Positions 1 through 11,638 of a stretch of DNA of 64,000 nucleotides are shown piece after piece. Each line of letters begins with the position of its first letter. Within the stretch, counting starts at the first letter, position 1. The stretch spans positions 351,607 through 415,606 of the forward strand of contig NW_006768803.1 of NCBI RefSeq assembly GCF_000204055.1, in the 5' to 3' direction. The DNA comes from Melampsora larici-populina 98AG31. Its lineage: Eukaryota; Basidiomycota; Pucciniomycetes; Pucciniales; Melampsoraceae. Below the pieces are notes generated by a model. It was not told the DNA's origin. It made no database searches and was given only the letters and a program-made list of their open reading frames with translations. Both the position numbers and the translations under genes were made by a program.

Positions 1-1
1 T

Positions 2-136
2 CGACTGCAAGAAGACCCAATACCCAAGGCTGAGATATTACCTTGGCCTTTGAACCTTCCATCTGATTTGGACTCACAGTTTGAGAGGTTCTATAATCAT
101 TTCAAGGTCTTTGCCAAAACGCTCACCAAGGACTAG
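2..136 (+). CDS. C-terminal tail of a fourth member of the secreted-protein family (partial)
   Basis: The first 136 bases read openly in one frame to a TAG at 134-136. The peptide contains W-P-L-N-L-P, then D-x-x-F-E-R-F and a Phe/Lys-rich end. The same arrangement closes genes A (8060-8160) and B (31065-31165): W-P-L-N-L-P-[DA]-N-M-D, F-[EA]-R-F-K, then F-F-G-K-R. The tail here is shorter after the last Phe pair and clearly diverged. The rest of the gene lies left of the window. This makes it the first of four same-strand family members. No function is known to me. The homology call rests on about 40 residues but includes a contiguous six-residue identity in the same position relative to the stop. 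Confidence 0.8.
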   Translation, partial: RLQEDPIPKAEILPWPLNLPSDLDSQFERFYNHFKVFAKTLTKD

Positions 137-856
137 ATTGCCTGATAATCAAATCACAGTATGTGGTTTTGTGGCAACAAAAAAATCAGCCGTCTGTGAT
201 CTTTTCAAAGTCGTCTCTTGAGGGTATTGACTACAGGTTGTTGTTCGAGTTTCTTCACAGGTCCTTACCAGGAACTTTTGATATTGTCAAACTTTTGGAT
301 TTTTTTATCTCGGTCTCAATCTAAAATGACTCAATTGTACCCATATTAGGCAGTCATAGTTTGTTCAGAAAGGGAGAATAGAATTCAACTCTAGTCTTTT
401 GGCAATCACTTATTTTGTTGTTGTCTTACCATAAATCCATTCATGCATATTTATCGACTTTAAGATATAATCATTTTGCTTTCCTCCTAAGGGAGCAAGC
501 CTGGCATCTCCACAAAAGTGAGGGGGAAAGTGTTAAAGAAGATTTGGGGCACACAATCAAAGAAGACCTGAATGGCACGTAAGAACAATTACGTTTTCAA
601 ACCGCTCCCCCTTACAAATAATACAAACAAGATTTTCTACAATTCATTTGTCCATCACTTCTCATCCCGACCAACTCAAGGGACTTTTCTAACAAGTTCC
701 ATCGTGTGATTATGGAAAGATAGACTAGGTGAATGCTGTTGTTGTAGCAAATGTTGATCTAGCCTAATCCAATGAGAGTCAGTTCCAGAGGCCCATAACG
801 CTGTCCTTTCCTCCGCTTATCAAGACACACACAAAATCAGTCAGTACAACCAAGAT
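137..856. other. intergenic, no gene seen
   Basis: About 720 bp between the stop of the family tail and the stop of the convergent beta-helix/lectin gene. I see no convincing reading frame or repeat. It must hold the 3' ends of both transcripts. Confidence 0.6.
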
Positions 857-3333
857 TCACACAATCCCAGAGCATTCACTGCCATTCCACTTACGTTTTG
901 AATCATTCGGATTGCCATAGATGACCAAATTCCCATCCCCTCCTTGAAAACAGCAGCGAGTTTGACAACCAACTCGATCCATACTTTTGACTTGACGATC
1001 AAATTTTGCGAAAAATTCAGATGCCCAGATCACTGAACCATGCGGTTCTTTGGGAACCCGGCCTTGGTGAAGGACTAGATTTGATGTGTCAGGATCCAAG
1101 TAAAGGTAGGTAGGTTGTGATGGTCTTGGCGGAATGATCGGAGGTTGTGAGTCTCCAACTTGCGGTCTTGGCGGGATCGGTGGTGGCCCAAATCCTGAAG
1201 GTTGATGAGGCGGTATGCATACATATTGACCAGCCTGATATCAAATGTAAAAATGGGGACACCTGTCAAAAAATAGATCCCAACTGCAGAGGTTAATGAG
1301 AAATCAAGAGAAGACTCCTTACAACCAACTCAAAACTACCTTTCTGAAAAACGTATTCGGAAGCCCAAGCCACGCAATTATCGCCAGTCCATAAGACTAA
1401 AAATGGAGACTGATCAGCAATAGTCAAACTAGCTTTTCCCATCTCCACTTTCCCATCCAAGTAATCAGTAGGATCCCATATCAAACGACCTGAGCCATTT
1501 TCCCTTATAGTTAATTTACCATCAGCACTCAGTGTGAGATTGGCACCACCAACTGCGCCACTACGGCCCGAATTCCAGAGAATAGATCGGGTAGCGTTAC
1601 ACATGACGACTAAGAGTCCATCATCTTGGAGCTTCAAGGTGATCTTATCGAAAACTATCTGAGAATGCTTAGGAGAATTCGAGTGGAGATGAAGTTGTTC
1701 AGGGTCATAACGCAATTTGCGGATCGGTCCATCCTCGATACCGATCAACCAAGATGCTCTTCCTCTCTTGAAATCAGGTTGCAAGTCACAATCGAATACT
1801 AGATCTGGGTTTGAATTGGCGAGAAATGCCATTGGGGGAGCATTCAAAGGTTCAGGCATGCATGTCATGTCCCCTCTGAATTCAGTTCCTGCTGCGATGC
1901 GGTTACCTTGAACACTAAAGAGTTTAGCGCCTGAAATTCCGATTGCATAACCTGTTTTGGTTAAAATTAACCAGATCATGATTAGTGATAGAAATCCCAA
2001 CGGCGTAGTGGCTGCGAATGGGTTTACCGAAACAACCAGGTCCAAAGATGTTATCATGCACCTGGCCTCCAAAGTTACGTTGTTCGGAACCAGGAGCCCA
2101 AGCCAATGGACCGATCCTGTGGAAAAGACCATTGAGAGGTAAGCTGAAGGATTTATATGGCGAGAACAGAGAAAGTCACTAAACCCAATCCCGAGTTTGA
2201 TATGGGCACCTTCAGATTTGATAATATTACCAAACACTCTTGTGTCAGTATAATCCATCTCGTATGGCCCCGCGTCTACCCTTTTGGATGCGTCGGGATG
2301 TGAGCTCGTAGGTTTACCCATGTGAGATCTAGATTACCACCGGAAAAGCCTGCTCACATATTGATCGCGCCCTGGCTCAACGAGTATCAAAATCAATCTT
2401 TGATAAACCGAGAAGAGTGACGTTTGTACTTACCAAAAGGTTCTGAGTGCGGGCAATGATAGTGTTGCCTGTACATATAGTACCAGGAGCGCAAAAGAGA
2501 ACGATTCCACCATCTGTGGCATCGACGATCTCATTATTGGCCTTTGTAACAAAATAACATCAGCAATTGTTGAGCGAACGAAACAAAAAGAGAGAGGCTG
2601 ACTATAAGTCCATTGCGACATGCTATACTCATCCCATCGGCCCATGGACCTGGAAAAGTGAATGCGCAGCGCGTCAATTGAAGAGATTTCTAGAAGTTGA
2701 AATGTTATGGGCCATAGTGTACATGTCGATTATCAGACATACCATTTGGGGCTGGTAAGCCTGCAGGGCCGATCTTGTTACCGATGACACGACCGCCCGA
2801 GCACTCATCAAAGAGCTGTCAAGCAAATTATGAGAAGGCTGAGACGGGAAAATGGAAAGAGCTTGATAGGAAATCTTACTAACATGTAGACATGACCACC
2901 CTCGAGGATGTCTGAGTGTACAATACTGTATCACCGGATCTTTCGCTAGCCGACCACCACAGGCAATAAGAGCTGAGCCATTTTCGACCCAACCCTTATC
3001 GGGTCTTCTACCATCAACTGTGAGATGAGAGATCTTCACGTGATGCGTATTATAAAACGAGATAGCCGTTGGATCTTGGATCGGATGGAGTTGTGCTTGG
3101 AGTGATGGATCGGTTGGATAGCCAAAGGTACTGAGCTCTGATTGATTTGCAGTTATCTTGATCGGGATCTCCAGCTCCCAGATACTTGATTGTGCCAGCT
3201 GAATAATGGTCCCAGGGCCGCCTGATTCAAACAATTGAGTCAGATAAGCTGCAGGTCGAGTAAGGAATTCCGCTGGTAAGTCATGAGGATGAAGGCCTTT
3301 TGGATGATGGAATTTCAAGTGAGGAATATACAT
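857..3333 (-). CDS. right-handed beta-helix (pectin-lyase-like) plus bulb-type lectin protein
   Basis: Nine exons join in phase to 627 codons: 3333-2884, 2815-2743, 2649-2603, 2541-2434, 2371-2358 (a 14-nt microexon), 2280-2185, 2116-2028, 1951-1323 and 1234-857. All introns are GT-AG. The first 300 or so residues show the repeating pattern of a right-handed parallel beta-helix, with rungs such as G-G-R-V-I-G-N-K-I, G-I-V-L-F, G-A-I-N-M-V-D-A-G-P-Y and G-Y-A-I-G-I-S-G-A. The second half carries two B-lectin-like stretches (L-x-x-D-G-x-L-x-V, G-D-G-N-L-V-I-Y-G) separated by a Pro-rich linker with two P-P-x-I-P-P-R-P motifs. The family suggests carbohydrate binding or cell-wall action, but no catalytic residues can be assigned. 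No signal peptide follows the chosen ATG, so an upstream exon is possible. The gene is convergent with the family tail at 2-136. Confidence 0.85.
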
Positions 3334-3349
3334 CCTGAGAGGTGACCTG

Positions 3350-3379
3350 GTGATGATGGTGATGATGGTGATGATGAAG
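3350..3379. repeat. GATGATGGT trinucleotide-type microsatellite
   Basis: Short run of GAT/GGT triplets directly upstream of the start of the beta-helix/lectin gene. It lies in the likely 5' leader or promoter. Confidence 0.8.
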
Positions 3380-3494
3380 TTGGATGAAGATTAAATTAAA
3401 AGCCAGGTGCTAAAAGCGGTCAACAGGATGATCGGTGAAATGTCAAGAGTTTGATTACCATCATTAGTGATATCTCACCTTCATCTCATCACAT

Positions 3495-4610
3495 AAATCA
3501 AATCTCATCCTCCACGTATATTAGTTCTTCTTTTAAGCTGAACAATGCCCTCTCCATTGCCAAATGCGCTGGCGTGGTCGCATAAGCCGCCCTTTATGAC
3601 GATTTTCTAGGAATATCTTTGGAGGCATCAATGGATCTCTCGAGATCGACCCCGTTGAACATTCACTACATACCTTCTGCGTGGAGATGTATGTATGGAT
3701 GCCAAATGCCCCATCAGCCAAGAACACATCAGCTGATGATGTTCTGAATGTTCCCGGATTCCGATGAACAGCACAGTATAGGGAACTGGTGCAGCTTTGC
3801 ATCCATCATACATAGGATTTGAGCCTCAAGAATCGCTGGAACGTTTGCTTCAGCGGACTACTAACTTTGAAACATGAGGCTTTTGTTCACCGAGCCTCAA
3901 GAGCCTGTCGGGTTATGTGATCGAACTTTGATGTCTCAATGATCACCTGATCATGCTTAAACAAGCATCTGGTTTCACAGATCAGATCGCCTGCAATATA
4001 CATCTGAAGGATGAATAGGGTGAAAAGGAGGAACTATTGACTTTCCGTAGGTGTCTGAGTTTGACGTGTCCTAAAAATCTGACTCCTCGAAAAGAACCAC
4101 CTTCCAAATTTCTCTTTTTGCTGTCGAAACTTTATATCCTCCAGGATGAAGCCATTCATCAACTTCATTTTTCTAAATTCTTTATTATTACCAAGTTTGA
4201 ATCATCTGTGCTTCAGCAGCCCACCCAGTACTATCGGATATGTGGCACGAGAGGCAAGACATATGGAAGAAGGTGGAGATTATTTCAAGACATCTGAATT
4301 TTTTCCAACATCAAGCAAAACAGACGGGGAAGCCATATATACACAGCAATCAACAAGACCCTCTGGTCTTGATCAGGGACCCCACTCTTTGAGATCTTCA
4401 ACATCTGATGATATCAGGAAGAGATACCATGAAAGTGCATACAGGGAAGTAAAGGGACAAAAGACATCAAGCATATATCCAGAAACTAACTATGAAAGCG
4501 GAAGTCATAGAATCCCATCAAAGGCTTTGCATAATGATAATCATCCGGCATATCATGTCTTTGGGAATCTTCAAAACAGGAATCAACCTGAATACCAAAT
4601 CCATACTACT
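3495..4610 (+). repeat. duplicated block, copy 1 (promoter and first exon of gene A)
   Basis: This stretch matches 10446-11638. From about 4100 to 4600 the two copies differ at only a few bases. Between 3500 and 3950 copy 2 carries extra sequence (for example around 10500-10570). The block covers the promoter, signal peptide and about 150 codons of genes A and B. The minus strand of 3533-3850 and of 10479-10989 also encodes a shared peptide (V-F-L-A-D-G-A-F-G-I-H-T-Y-I and C-S-E-C-S-T-G-S-I-S). This looks like a remnant of another gene carried along with the promoter. Confidence 0.85.
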
Positions 4611-7600
4611 CCTACAAATCTTGTCAACCCTCAAGACTCACTTGCTAATGGAGTTCCAGTGGTGTGTCTTCCAACACCAGACTTTGTATTACCTGGAATT
4701 GTCCCATGTTTTCTCAAACCTGAAGATGCTGCACAATGGGCTGCTTCAGGAGCAGAGCTGTATCATCCTGATTCAGTACTCACCTCAGCAAAAACTCCAC
4801 CTACATTCTTTGGGTCTGGTACACAAGACTTGGTCCCTCAAGATGGGCAGAGAGCTTACACTCAAGGTAACCTCAACCAATTTGAGAAAACACATTCAAA
4901 CACTCAGGCCACCCCTCAAGAAAAAACACATAATGAAAAAGGTGTATTTACTGGGCCTCCTCAGACTTTTAGTACAGGGTAACTGAATCTTCCTTTAGGT
5001 CAGAAGATGCTGAGTCATTCACTGACAATGTTTATTCTCAAAGACCGGGAAAAAGAAAAATGAAAACTCCTCTGCTAGCAAGCCATGAGCCAATCAATTG
5101 TTTCACAAATTCAATGCAACATTCTACTCATTTGACACATCAACAGGGAAAGCCAACAGGAAGTGGCCCTAGAGTCTTGAACCTGTATGTCATATCTCTT
5201 ATACTCCTAAACAGTCCAAGTACTGAAACAAAGACTACAAAGTGAGGTGGACAAACATATTTTACCCAAAGTGGAAATGCAACTCCAGGAGGAAACAAAG
5301 GTACCCCCAAAAGGCAAAGTGGTACAACAATGTGAGGAGCCACTTGCACAAAGAATCTATGAGGCACCAAAAGCAAGGTTGGTTGGATAATTATTTCTAT
5401 GTGGTTGGAAAACCTGAACATTCAGAGTGGTTTTTAATGCTTCATGTATGATCCAGGGGAAATAGTGACTTTATTGAGACTGTGATAGCCAGTAGCCAGA
5501 TTAGGAAAGACATCAAAACCAAAAAACCAGTTCCACAAGATTCTGTAAAGTATATCCTATACCCTCATGAGATGCATCCATTCAAACAAAGATGTCAGCT
5601 AATCAACCCTTGCTGTTAAAAAATCCAACTTGTCTGTTTTTCCTGCAGATTTAATCAGAAACAAGAGCCACAGTCACATAACACCAAAGACATGGGTATT
5701 GGAAAGGCAGAGGATGGAAGTGGAAGATTTATCACAGAAAATTATGAAAGCAAAACCAACAAAGAATGGTCTGTGCCTGCGGAGGTTTCAGCAAGGTAAC
5801 ACCTCTTTGCTCTTTTGTCTCAAGAATATTTTGCATTCTTTCTGATGTTGTGGGCAAATAATTTACAAAGGCTTTCAGTGATGAATTCTGAAATGTCAAA
5901 GGCCTCCAAATTTAAGATGGAGGAAAAAACCAAACAAGATTCAGTTGAAAAGGAACCCACCAAGTCCAAAGCAAAGTGGCCTGCCTCCCAAAATATAGCC
6001 AGCTGTCATGAACAAGAGATACCACCAAAGCAGGAGGATGGAGACATCACGGGAGAACTTTCTGATAAGTTTCAAATTGGTGAAAGCAACTGGGCAGATA
6101 AAACGTACCCATATATTGCAGAAACTGAAGACAGGAAGCGCAAAACTGTGGATATGTCCTCAAGTTCACACCAATCACCACTGAAGTCTAAAAGTGTGAT
6201 GGATTCAGATGATAAAACTCCAGAAATCTCTGGCCATAAGGGGTGGATTCCATGCAATGGAAGCGGACTGTGTGTGAAAAGACCATGGGATAATATGAAA
6301 AACAAGGGGACAAGGTTGACTACTCAATATAAGGAGTCAAATGTAGTGAAAGGAGTAGGAAGTCCACAACATGTTGCCAATAGGCCTGTTAATTCACTAT
6401 TACCTCATCACAATCATCCAGATGACTACAGAATTCCACATATTGTCAGGGAAGAGGGTTCTGCAAAAAAACTTCCACAAGAATCCAAGGGTGGAAACAC
6501 ATTGGATACAGATCTGACAACATCCAATGCAATCATAGATGTCAACAACAGCAAGGTAGATCAAAACTCAAAGTTGATTTCTACACTTAATTCAAAACCC
6601 ATACCGCAAAAGAATCACCAGCTAGATAGCAGACCTGAAGTAGACAGGGCTCAAGATATGGTGGGCAGTGACCTTCAAAGGCCACAGATCAAGGGATCAA
6701 TGAAAACTGAAGCAAAGACAGGATTATTGAATATTGATGATGATGATGTCTTAATTATACCACCTACAGCCAATGAACAGGTTGGATTCTCAGATGGAAA
6801 TAAAGACAAAGACCAGAAATTTGTGGAGAGTAGGGCTGTGGGAGAATATTGTAGCTTGCACTCTATGGACAAAGAGAGGGGCTCTCCTGTGAGTAAAGAA
6901 AATTCAAAAAACAAGAAGATCAAAAATAAAAACAAGAAAAATGGGAAACCAAACAAGCCAAAGGAATCCAAGGAAGCTGAAAAACCACTACCACAATCAA
7001 TTTCACAAATAATGAAGACAAATGTTGGGAAAGCAATATTAGAAACTCTTCAATTTCAAAATAAGAAGAGGCTTTTGCCAATCAATTTGGACAAACAAAG
7101 GGCCTTGATACTTGCAGATGATTGGGTTGATTATAAAACAGAGGGTGAAAATGATCAAGAGAAGAGATTGGCTTGGGTAAAGACCTTTGATGAATTCTCA
7201 CACATTTTTGGAGACAATTTTGAAGCTCAAAGGAGAGTCACTGCATTGCTGGCACAGTTCTCACAAAAGGCAAGCCAACTTTATTTTGAAAACATGAAAG
7301 ACTTAATATCTGAACCCCTAGTGAAAGTATTGAAGATATTGAAGGTAGAGGAAGAATTCCCACTCTTCCTGGACTTTGATTCTGCAAAATTTTCAAATTT
7401 CCAGAAACTGAAATCTGAGCTAAGTGAAGTAGATAGTATGAAACTTCTATATATGTGTGGTGAAGAGGAGCTGAATACTCGTATTCACCAAATGAGTATC
7501 ATGTCACGCATTGATCATAGTTCAATCCTTTTCAAGTCACATGAGATGAAAGATTTCATCAAACAAGGAGGATCTTTACAAATTGTTCTAGAGATCCAGC

Positions 7601-8160
7601 ACAATTTGGGATTTGGAATTGAAGAAAACATATGGAAGGAAATGGAAGAATACAAGATCAAGGAAAGAGCTCTAAACATCATATATGCAATGCTTGGGAC
7701 ATTTTTATTACAAGAAAATCCAGAACCTCTATGGTCTGGGTCACAACAGTGGTTTGAGACATATACAAGGGATTTCTTTTTCCAACAGCCACAGTTATCA
7801 CATATTTTTGAGAAAAGGTTTGGAATTCTTGTTGAGTATTCTGAGAAGCTACCACCAACAAAGTTGAGTGATTGGATGAACAAGAAGGAAGCTTCAGAGG
7901 TGGGTACAATATCTCAATGTCAACTCCAATGGGGAAAAGTAATGGTGGGAGTGCACTGTGGGATTCCACTGATGTACCTTTGGGAGGGGTTGGTGTTGCT
8001 ATATGATGATGTGGATCTCAAATACAGGCCAGGAATCAAAGATAAACAACCTTTATATTGGCCATTGAACCTACCAGATAATATGGATCACCATTTTGAA
8101 AGGTTTAAGAGGTTCTTTGAGTTTTTTGGAAAACGTCTCTTACTCACTAATAAATTTTGA
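4146..8160 (+). CDS. gene A: large secreted protein of an unrecognised tandem family
   Basis: ATG at 4146 opens a signal peptide (MKPF-INFIF-LNSLLLPSL, then Ser/Pro). Exons inferred from GT-AG junctions that also fit gene B: 4146-4866, 5004-5184, 5234-5377, 5457-5795 and 5871-8160, about 1,220 residues. Exon 1 ends with a block containing V-P-C-F-x-K-P-E-D-A-A-Q-W. The middle is charged and low in complexity, with H-H-N-H-P-D-D-Y-R-I-P and then a Lys/Asn-rich tract at 6900-6970. The last 380 residues form the most conserved domain: L-K-V-E-E-E-F-P, M-S-I-M-S-R-I-D, K-Q-G-G-S-L, L-G-F-G, E-K-L-P-P, G-V-H-C-G-I-P-L. I know no family with these motifs. An in-frame TAA at 5617-5619 lies in a stretch with intron hallmarks (GTCAGC, CTAAT, pyrimidine tract, TGCAG at 5645-5649), but the phases do not close neatly. 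The gene is secreted by inference, so it is a candidate effector-type protein. Confidence 0.8.
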
Positions 8161-9940
8161 ATACCTCAATGAATTAAATTGAGAACTCCATTCATCTTTT
8201 TTGAAAGACACCTCTTGATAATGTGCTGTGCTTGATATGGAATCTAGGATATTCTCTTATCACTACACCAGATTATCAATATACTGGTGGGTTTAAAAAA
8301 CAACAAACATAGAGAAGTTTTAGTGTTACATAGGAGGTCAGAAAGGAATGAATAAATAATGTTAGAATCCATATGTGCCCTGGGATCACTTTGTATATTT
8401 TTGTATAATTTTACTCTTGGTTTTGAAGATGGCAAAAAAATGATAACACAGGATATTATGTCAGAAATTCAAGATATGCCCAAAACCAGCAAGATTTGGG
8501 TAAAAAACTTGGATACCCACACATGTGAGAATTTTTGTTCAATCAATTCAAAACTTGCAATTTATGAAAGCCAAATACTGTGTCTAGAATGTTTGTTAAG
8601 GTGCTAAAGTCATTGGATTGATGATTCCTAAGCACCTGTAGCATGCAGACCCCTTGGTGAGATACCAAAGCAGATGGTATGCCACAGTAACAGAATAGAT
8701 AGACATACCAGACCTACTAGTATCAGGCCTACCATTTTTGCCCCGTCTGACCTGTAAATTTCAAAGTCATTGCCAGACTTGTCTGCACCAGCTCACAGAC
8801 TGGTCTGTGTACTTTGTGTCTCTGCAGATGAGGTCAGACCAGTCTACACTCCAATTGTTCAAACTCAGTGCAGACCAGTCTTAGCATATACACACCAGCC
8901 AGACTGATCTGCAGCCCAGTACGGACACCTACATACACCATTCAACCTGAGTCCAGACCAGTCTGGACATAACTTTGATTCTTCCAACTTCTCAACTTTT
9001 ACCCACTACTCAATGGTAGTCACATAGATTTGCTGAGTAGCATACATATTGATAGATCAAGAATTTCAACAACTGCCAATGCTCAGTTGCACAACCTACA
9101 TCCAATCCATCATGTGGTCATCAGGTTGTCTGTTTTCTTTGTTCAACACTTGTTTTATCTCAACAAAAGCTCATGTTTGGTACTCTCAAGTTTGTTTATC
9201 ACATCAAGACTAGCTCAAAACAAACTGAATGCAAATCCACAATTCAGAATGTATACATCTACAACTACAAATCAACCTATCTTCCCCTACATCAAGTCCT
9301 GCTCAATCAATTCCAGGTCATCCAGTGGTTGTGCCAGGTGGGTAGGGCATTTCACTATCTTCTCCCATGTATGTGCAGAACAATTGATCAAAGCATTGCA
9401 CTTTGAGACCAACATCATAATCAATTCAAGGCTGTCACTTGAACACTTTGCAGTTTTTTGACCAAGTGATGGCTGCAGACAGTCCCATGTCATCCATGTA
9501 TGGTGAGAACCTAATATCAGCTGACTATGCAGTGACTTTAGAACCTTCTTAATCAGTTCCCACAACTAATTTGACACCATCCCATCAAATAGAAGCAACT
9601 CCACTGGACAATGCCCATTTGGAAATCCATTGACCCAAGCTATAGATAGACAAAATGATGTGAGAAGGGAAAGAAGAAGCAGATAATATTCATTTGCATA
9701 TAACTTACAAATCTCACTTAGTTTCAACAAGGCTGAGTATTTTTCTACCATCAGGATAGCTGACTGTACAATGTTTTGAACCTCATAGGCAATGTGTGCA
9801 ACCTCTTCCTTGCTGCTCCTTGCAGTATGGAAAGTGTGGATTCTGGTCTGTGTTTGTAAGTCAGCTGCCCAAGGCTCTTATGTATCAAAGAAACTAGATC
9901 ATTAATAAGCCAGTCGATTATTAATATCTCAATGTCCCCG
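8161..9940. other. intergenic spacer after gene A
   Basis: The first 100 bp match the 3' flank of gene B (31166-31270), so the duplication that made A and B runs past the stop codon. Beyond that I see no supported gene. The stretch holds the AGACCAGTCT motif cluster listed separately. Confidence 0.6.
8773..8964. repeat. cluster of six near-palindromic CAGACYRGTCTG motifs
   Basis: CAGACTTGTCTG (8773), CAGACTGGTCTG (8796), CAGACCAGTCT (8835 and 8871), CAGACTGATCTG (8900) and CAGACCAGTCTGG (8953) occur within 192 bp, in both orientations. Spacing is 23 to 53 bp and the bases between copies are not repeated. This differs from a simple tandem repeat. It could be subterminal transposon sites or a protein-binding array. 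Confidence 0.75.
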
Positions 9941-10330
9941 TTAATCCTTCGAACGGTCCCACACCAGGGGTTTTGTGAATGATAAGAGCAGCCGCCTTGA
10001 ATTTGTTGATGTCAGACCTTTTGGGAGGGGGTTTAGGCGCGGTTGCTGCGTCCTGCTTGGAATATGGGATATTCCAGGCGTGAGGTCTAGCCGGTAAAAT
10101 GTGATTGACAACTGGTAACGTTTGTTTTTTGAGCTTCGGATTTCTTGCCGGAGTTCCTTGATTGTTTTGATGAACATAGTCGCCATGCTGATGAGACTCT
10201 GTAGGAGGGCATCGTTCGGTTGAGCGTTTCTTTCCGCGAGCGAAGTTACTTCGTTCATCAGCTGGTCAATATCGGTCGACGGTCCAGAGTGGGTTTTTTG
10301 AGGGGGGAGAGTTTGGAATCTCTTCATCGC
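9941..10330 (-). pseudogene. retroelement ORF1-like fragment (frameshifted)
   Basis: The first 70 residues read as a heptad-rich segment (I-D-Q-L-M-N-E-V, S-L-A-E-R-N, I-K-E-L-R-Q-E-I-R) beginning at an ATG at 10327. Coding character continues in another frame after about 10125 (P-V-V-N-H-I-L-P, K-R-S-D-I-N-K-F-K-A-A-A-L-I-I-H-K) and ends at a stop near 9930. This points to a frameshift. The layout of coiled coil followed by a basic segment recalls ORF1 of fungal LINE-type elements, but no zinc knuckle or reverse transcriptase is next to it. It sits just upstream of the gene B promoter. Confidence 0.4.
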
Positions 10331-10445
10331 GCCGCGCGATCAGGACGTCGCTTATGGGGCATATTAGGGAAAAGAAGGAGAAAAACCAAGATTTTTTAAG
10401 AGTTTCCGATTTGTTGAAGGCCTTCATCTAAGCACAAACTTAATC

Positions 10446-11638
10446 AAATCGCATCCTCCACGAATATTGGTTCTGGTTTTATCTTAACCATTGCCCTCTC
10501 TGCGCGGCCGCGTCCGAGAGGGCTTTGTTGCTAAGTTCTCGATGCACTGACCCATCTGGCAAGCGGCCATTACGTTGCCAAACGCGCTGGCGTGGTCGTT
10601 TATGATGATTTTCTAGGAATATATTTGGAGGCATCAATGGATCGCTCGAGATCGACCCCGTTGAACATTCACTACATACCTTCTGCATGGAGATGTATGT
10701 ATGGATGCCAAATGCCCCATCGGCCAAGAACACATCAGCTGATGATGTTCTGAATGTTCCTGGATTCCGACGAACACCACTAGGGAACTGGTGCAGCTTT
10801 GTATTCCTCATACACAGGATTGAGCTTCAAGAATCGCTTGAAAGTTTGCTTCAGCGGACTACCAACTTTGAAACATGAAGCTTTTGGGAACTTGTCATAC
10901 GCCTCACCAAGCCTCAAGAGCCTGTCGGGAGGGTTATGTATGTAATCGAACTTTGATGTCTCAATGACCACCTGATCATGCTTAAACAAGCATCAGGTTT
11001 CACAGACCGAATCGCCTGCAATAAACTTACATTTGAAGGAAGAATCAGGGTGAAAACGAGGAACTACATACTGACTTTCCGCAGGTATCTGACGTGTCCT
11101 AAAAATCCGAGTCCTCGAAAAGAACCACCTTCCAAATTTCTCTTGTTGCTGTCGAAACTTTATATCCTCAAGGATGAAGCCATTCATCAACTTCATTTTT
11201 CTAAATTCTTTATTATTACCAAGTTTGAATGATCTGTGCTTCAGCAGCCCACCCAGTACTGTCGGATATGCGGCACGAGAGGCAAGACATATAGAAGAAG
11301 GTGGAGATTATTTCAAGACATCTGAATTTTTTCCAACATCAAGCAAAACAGACGGGGAAGCCATATATACACAGCAATCAACAAGACCCTCTGGTCTTGA
11401 TCAGGGACCCCACTCTTTGAGATCTTCAACATCTGATGATATCAGGAAGAGATACCATGAAAGTGCATACAGGGAAGTAAAGGGACAAAAGACATCAAGC
11501 ATATATCCAGAAACTAACTATGAAAGCGGAAGTCATAGAATCCCATCAAAGGCTTTGCATAATGATAATCATCCGGCATATCATGTCTTTGGGAATCTTC
11601 AAAACAGGAACCAACCTGAATACCATCCAGTAAATGAA
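10446..11638 (+). repeat. duplicated block, copy 2 (promoter and first exon of gene B)
   Basis: Partner of 3495-4610. It starts with the same CAAATC-CATCCTCCACG sequence and stays alignable through the signal peptide exon of gene B. After CCAACCTGAATACC the two copies diverge. On the minus strand, 10989-10479 reads as a fuller version of the gene remnant seen in copy 1, including K-F-D-Y-I-H-N-P-P-D-R-L-L-R-L-G-E and V-Y-E-E-Y-K-A-A-P-V-P. Confidence 0.85.

Noticed and set aside
1950..2030. Apparent frameshift in the beta-helix/lectin gene
   Set aside because: Explained by an intron at 2027-1952 (GTAAAC donor, CTAAT branch, ACAG acceptor) that keeps phase and restores the beta-helix rung.
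4980..5003. Apparent 20-nt GT-AG intron in gene A (GTAACTG...TTTAG)
   Set aside because: Too short to splice, and the AG is GG in gene B. The longer intron 4867-5003 has conserved borders and fits both genes.
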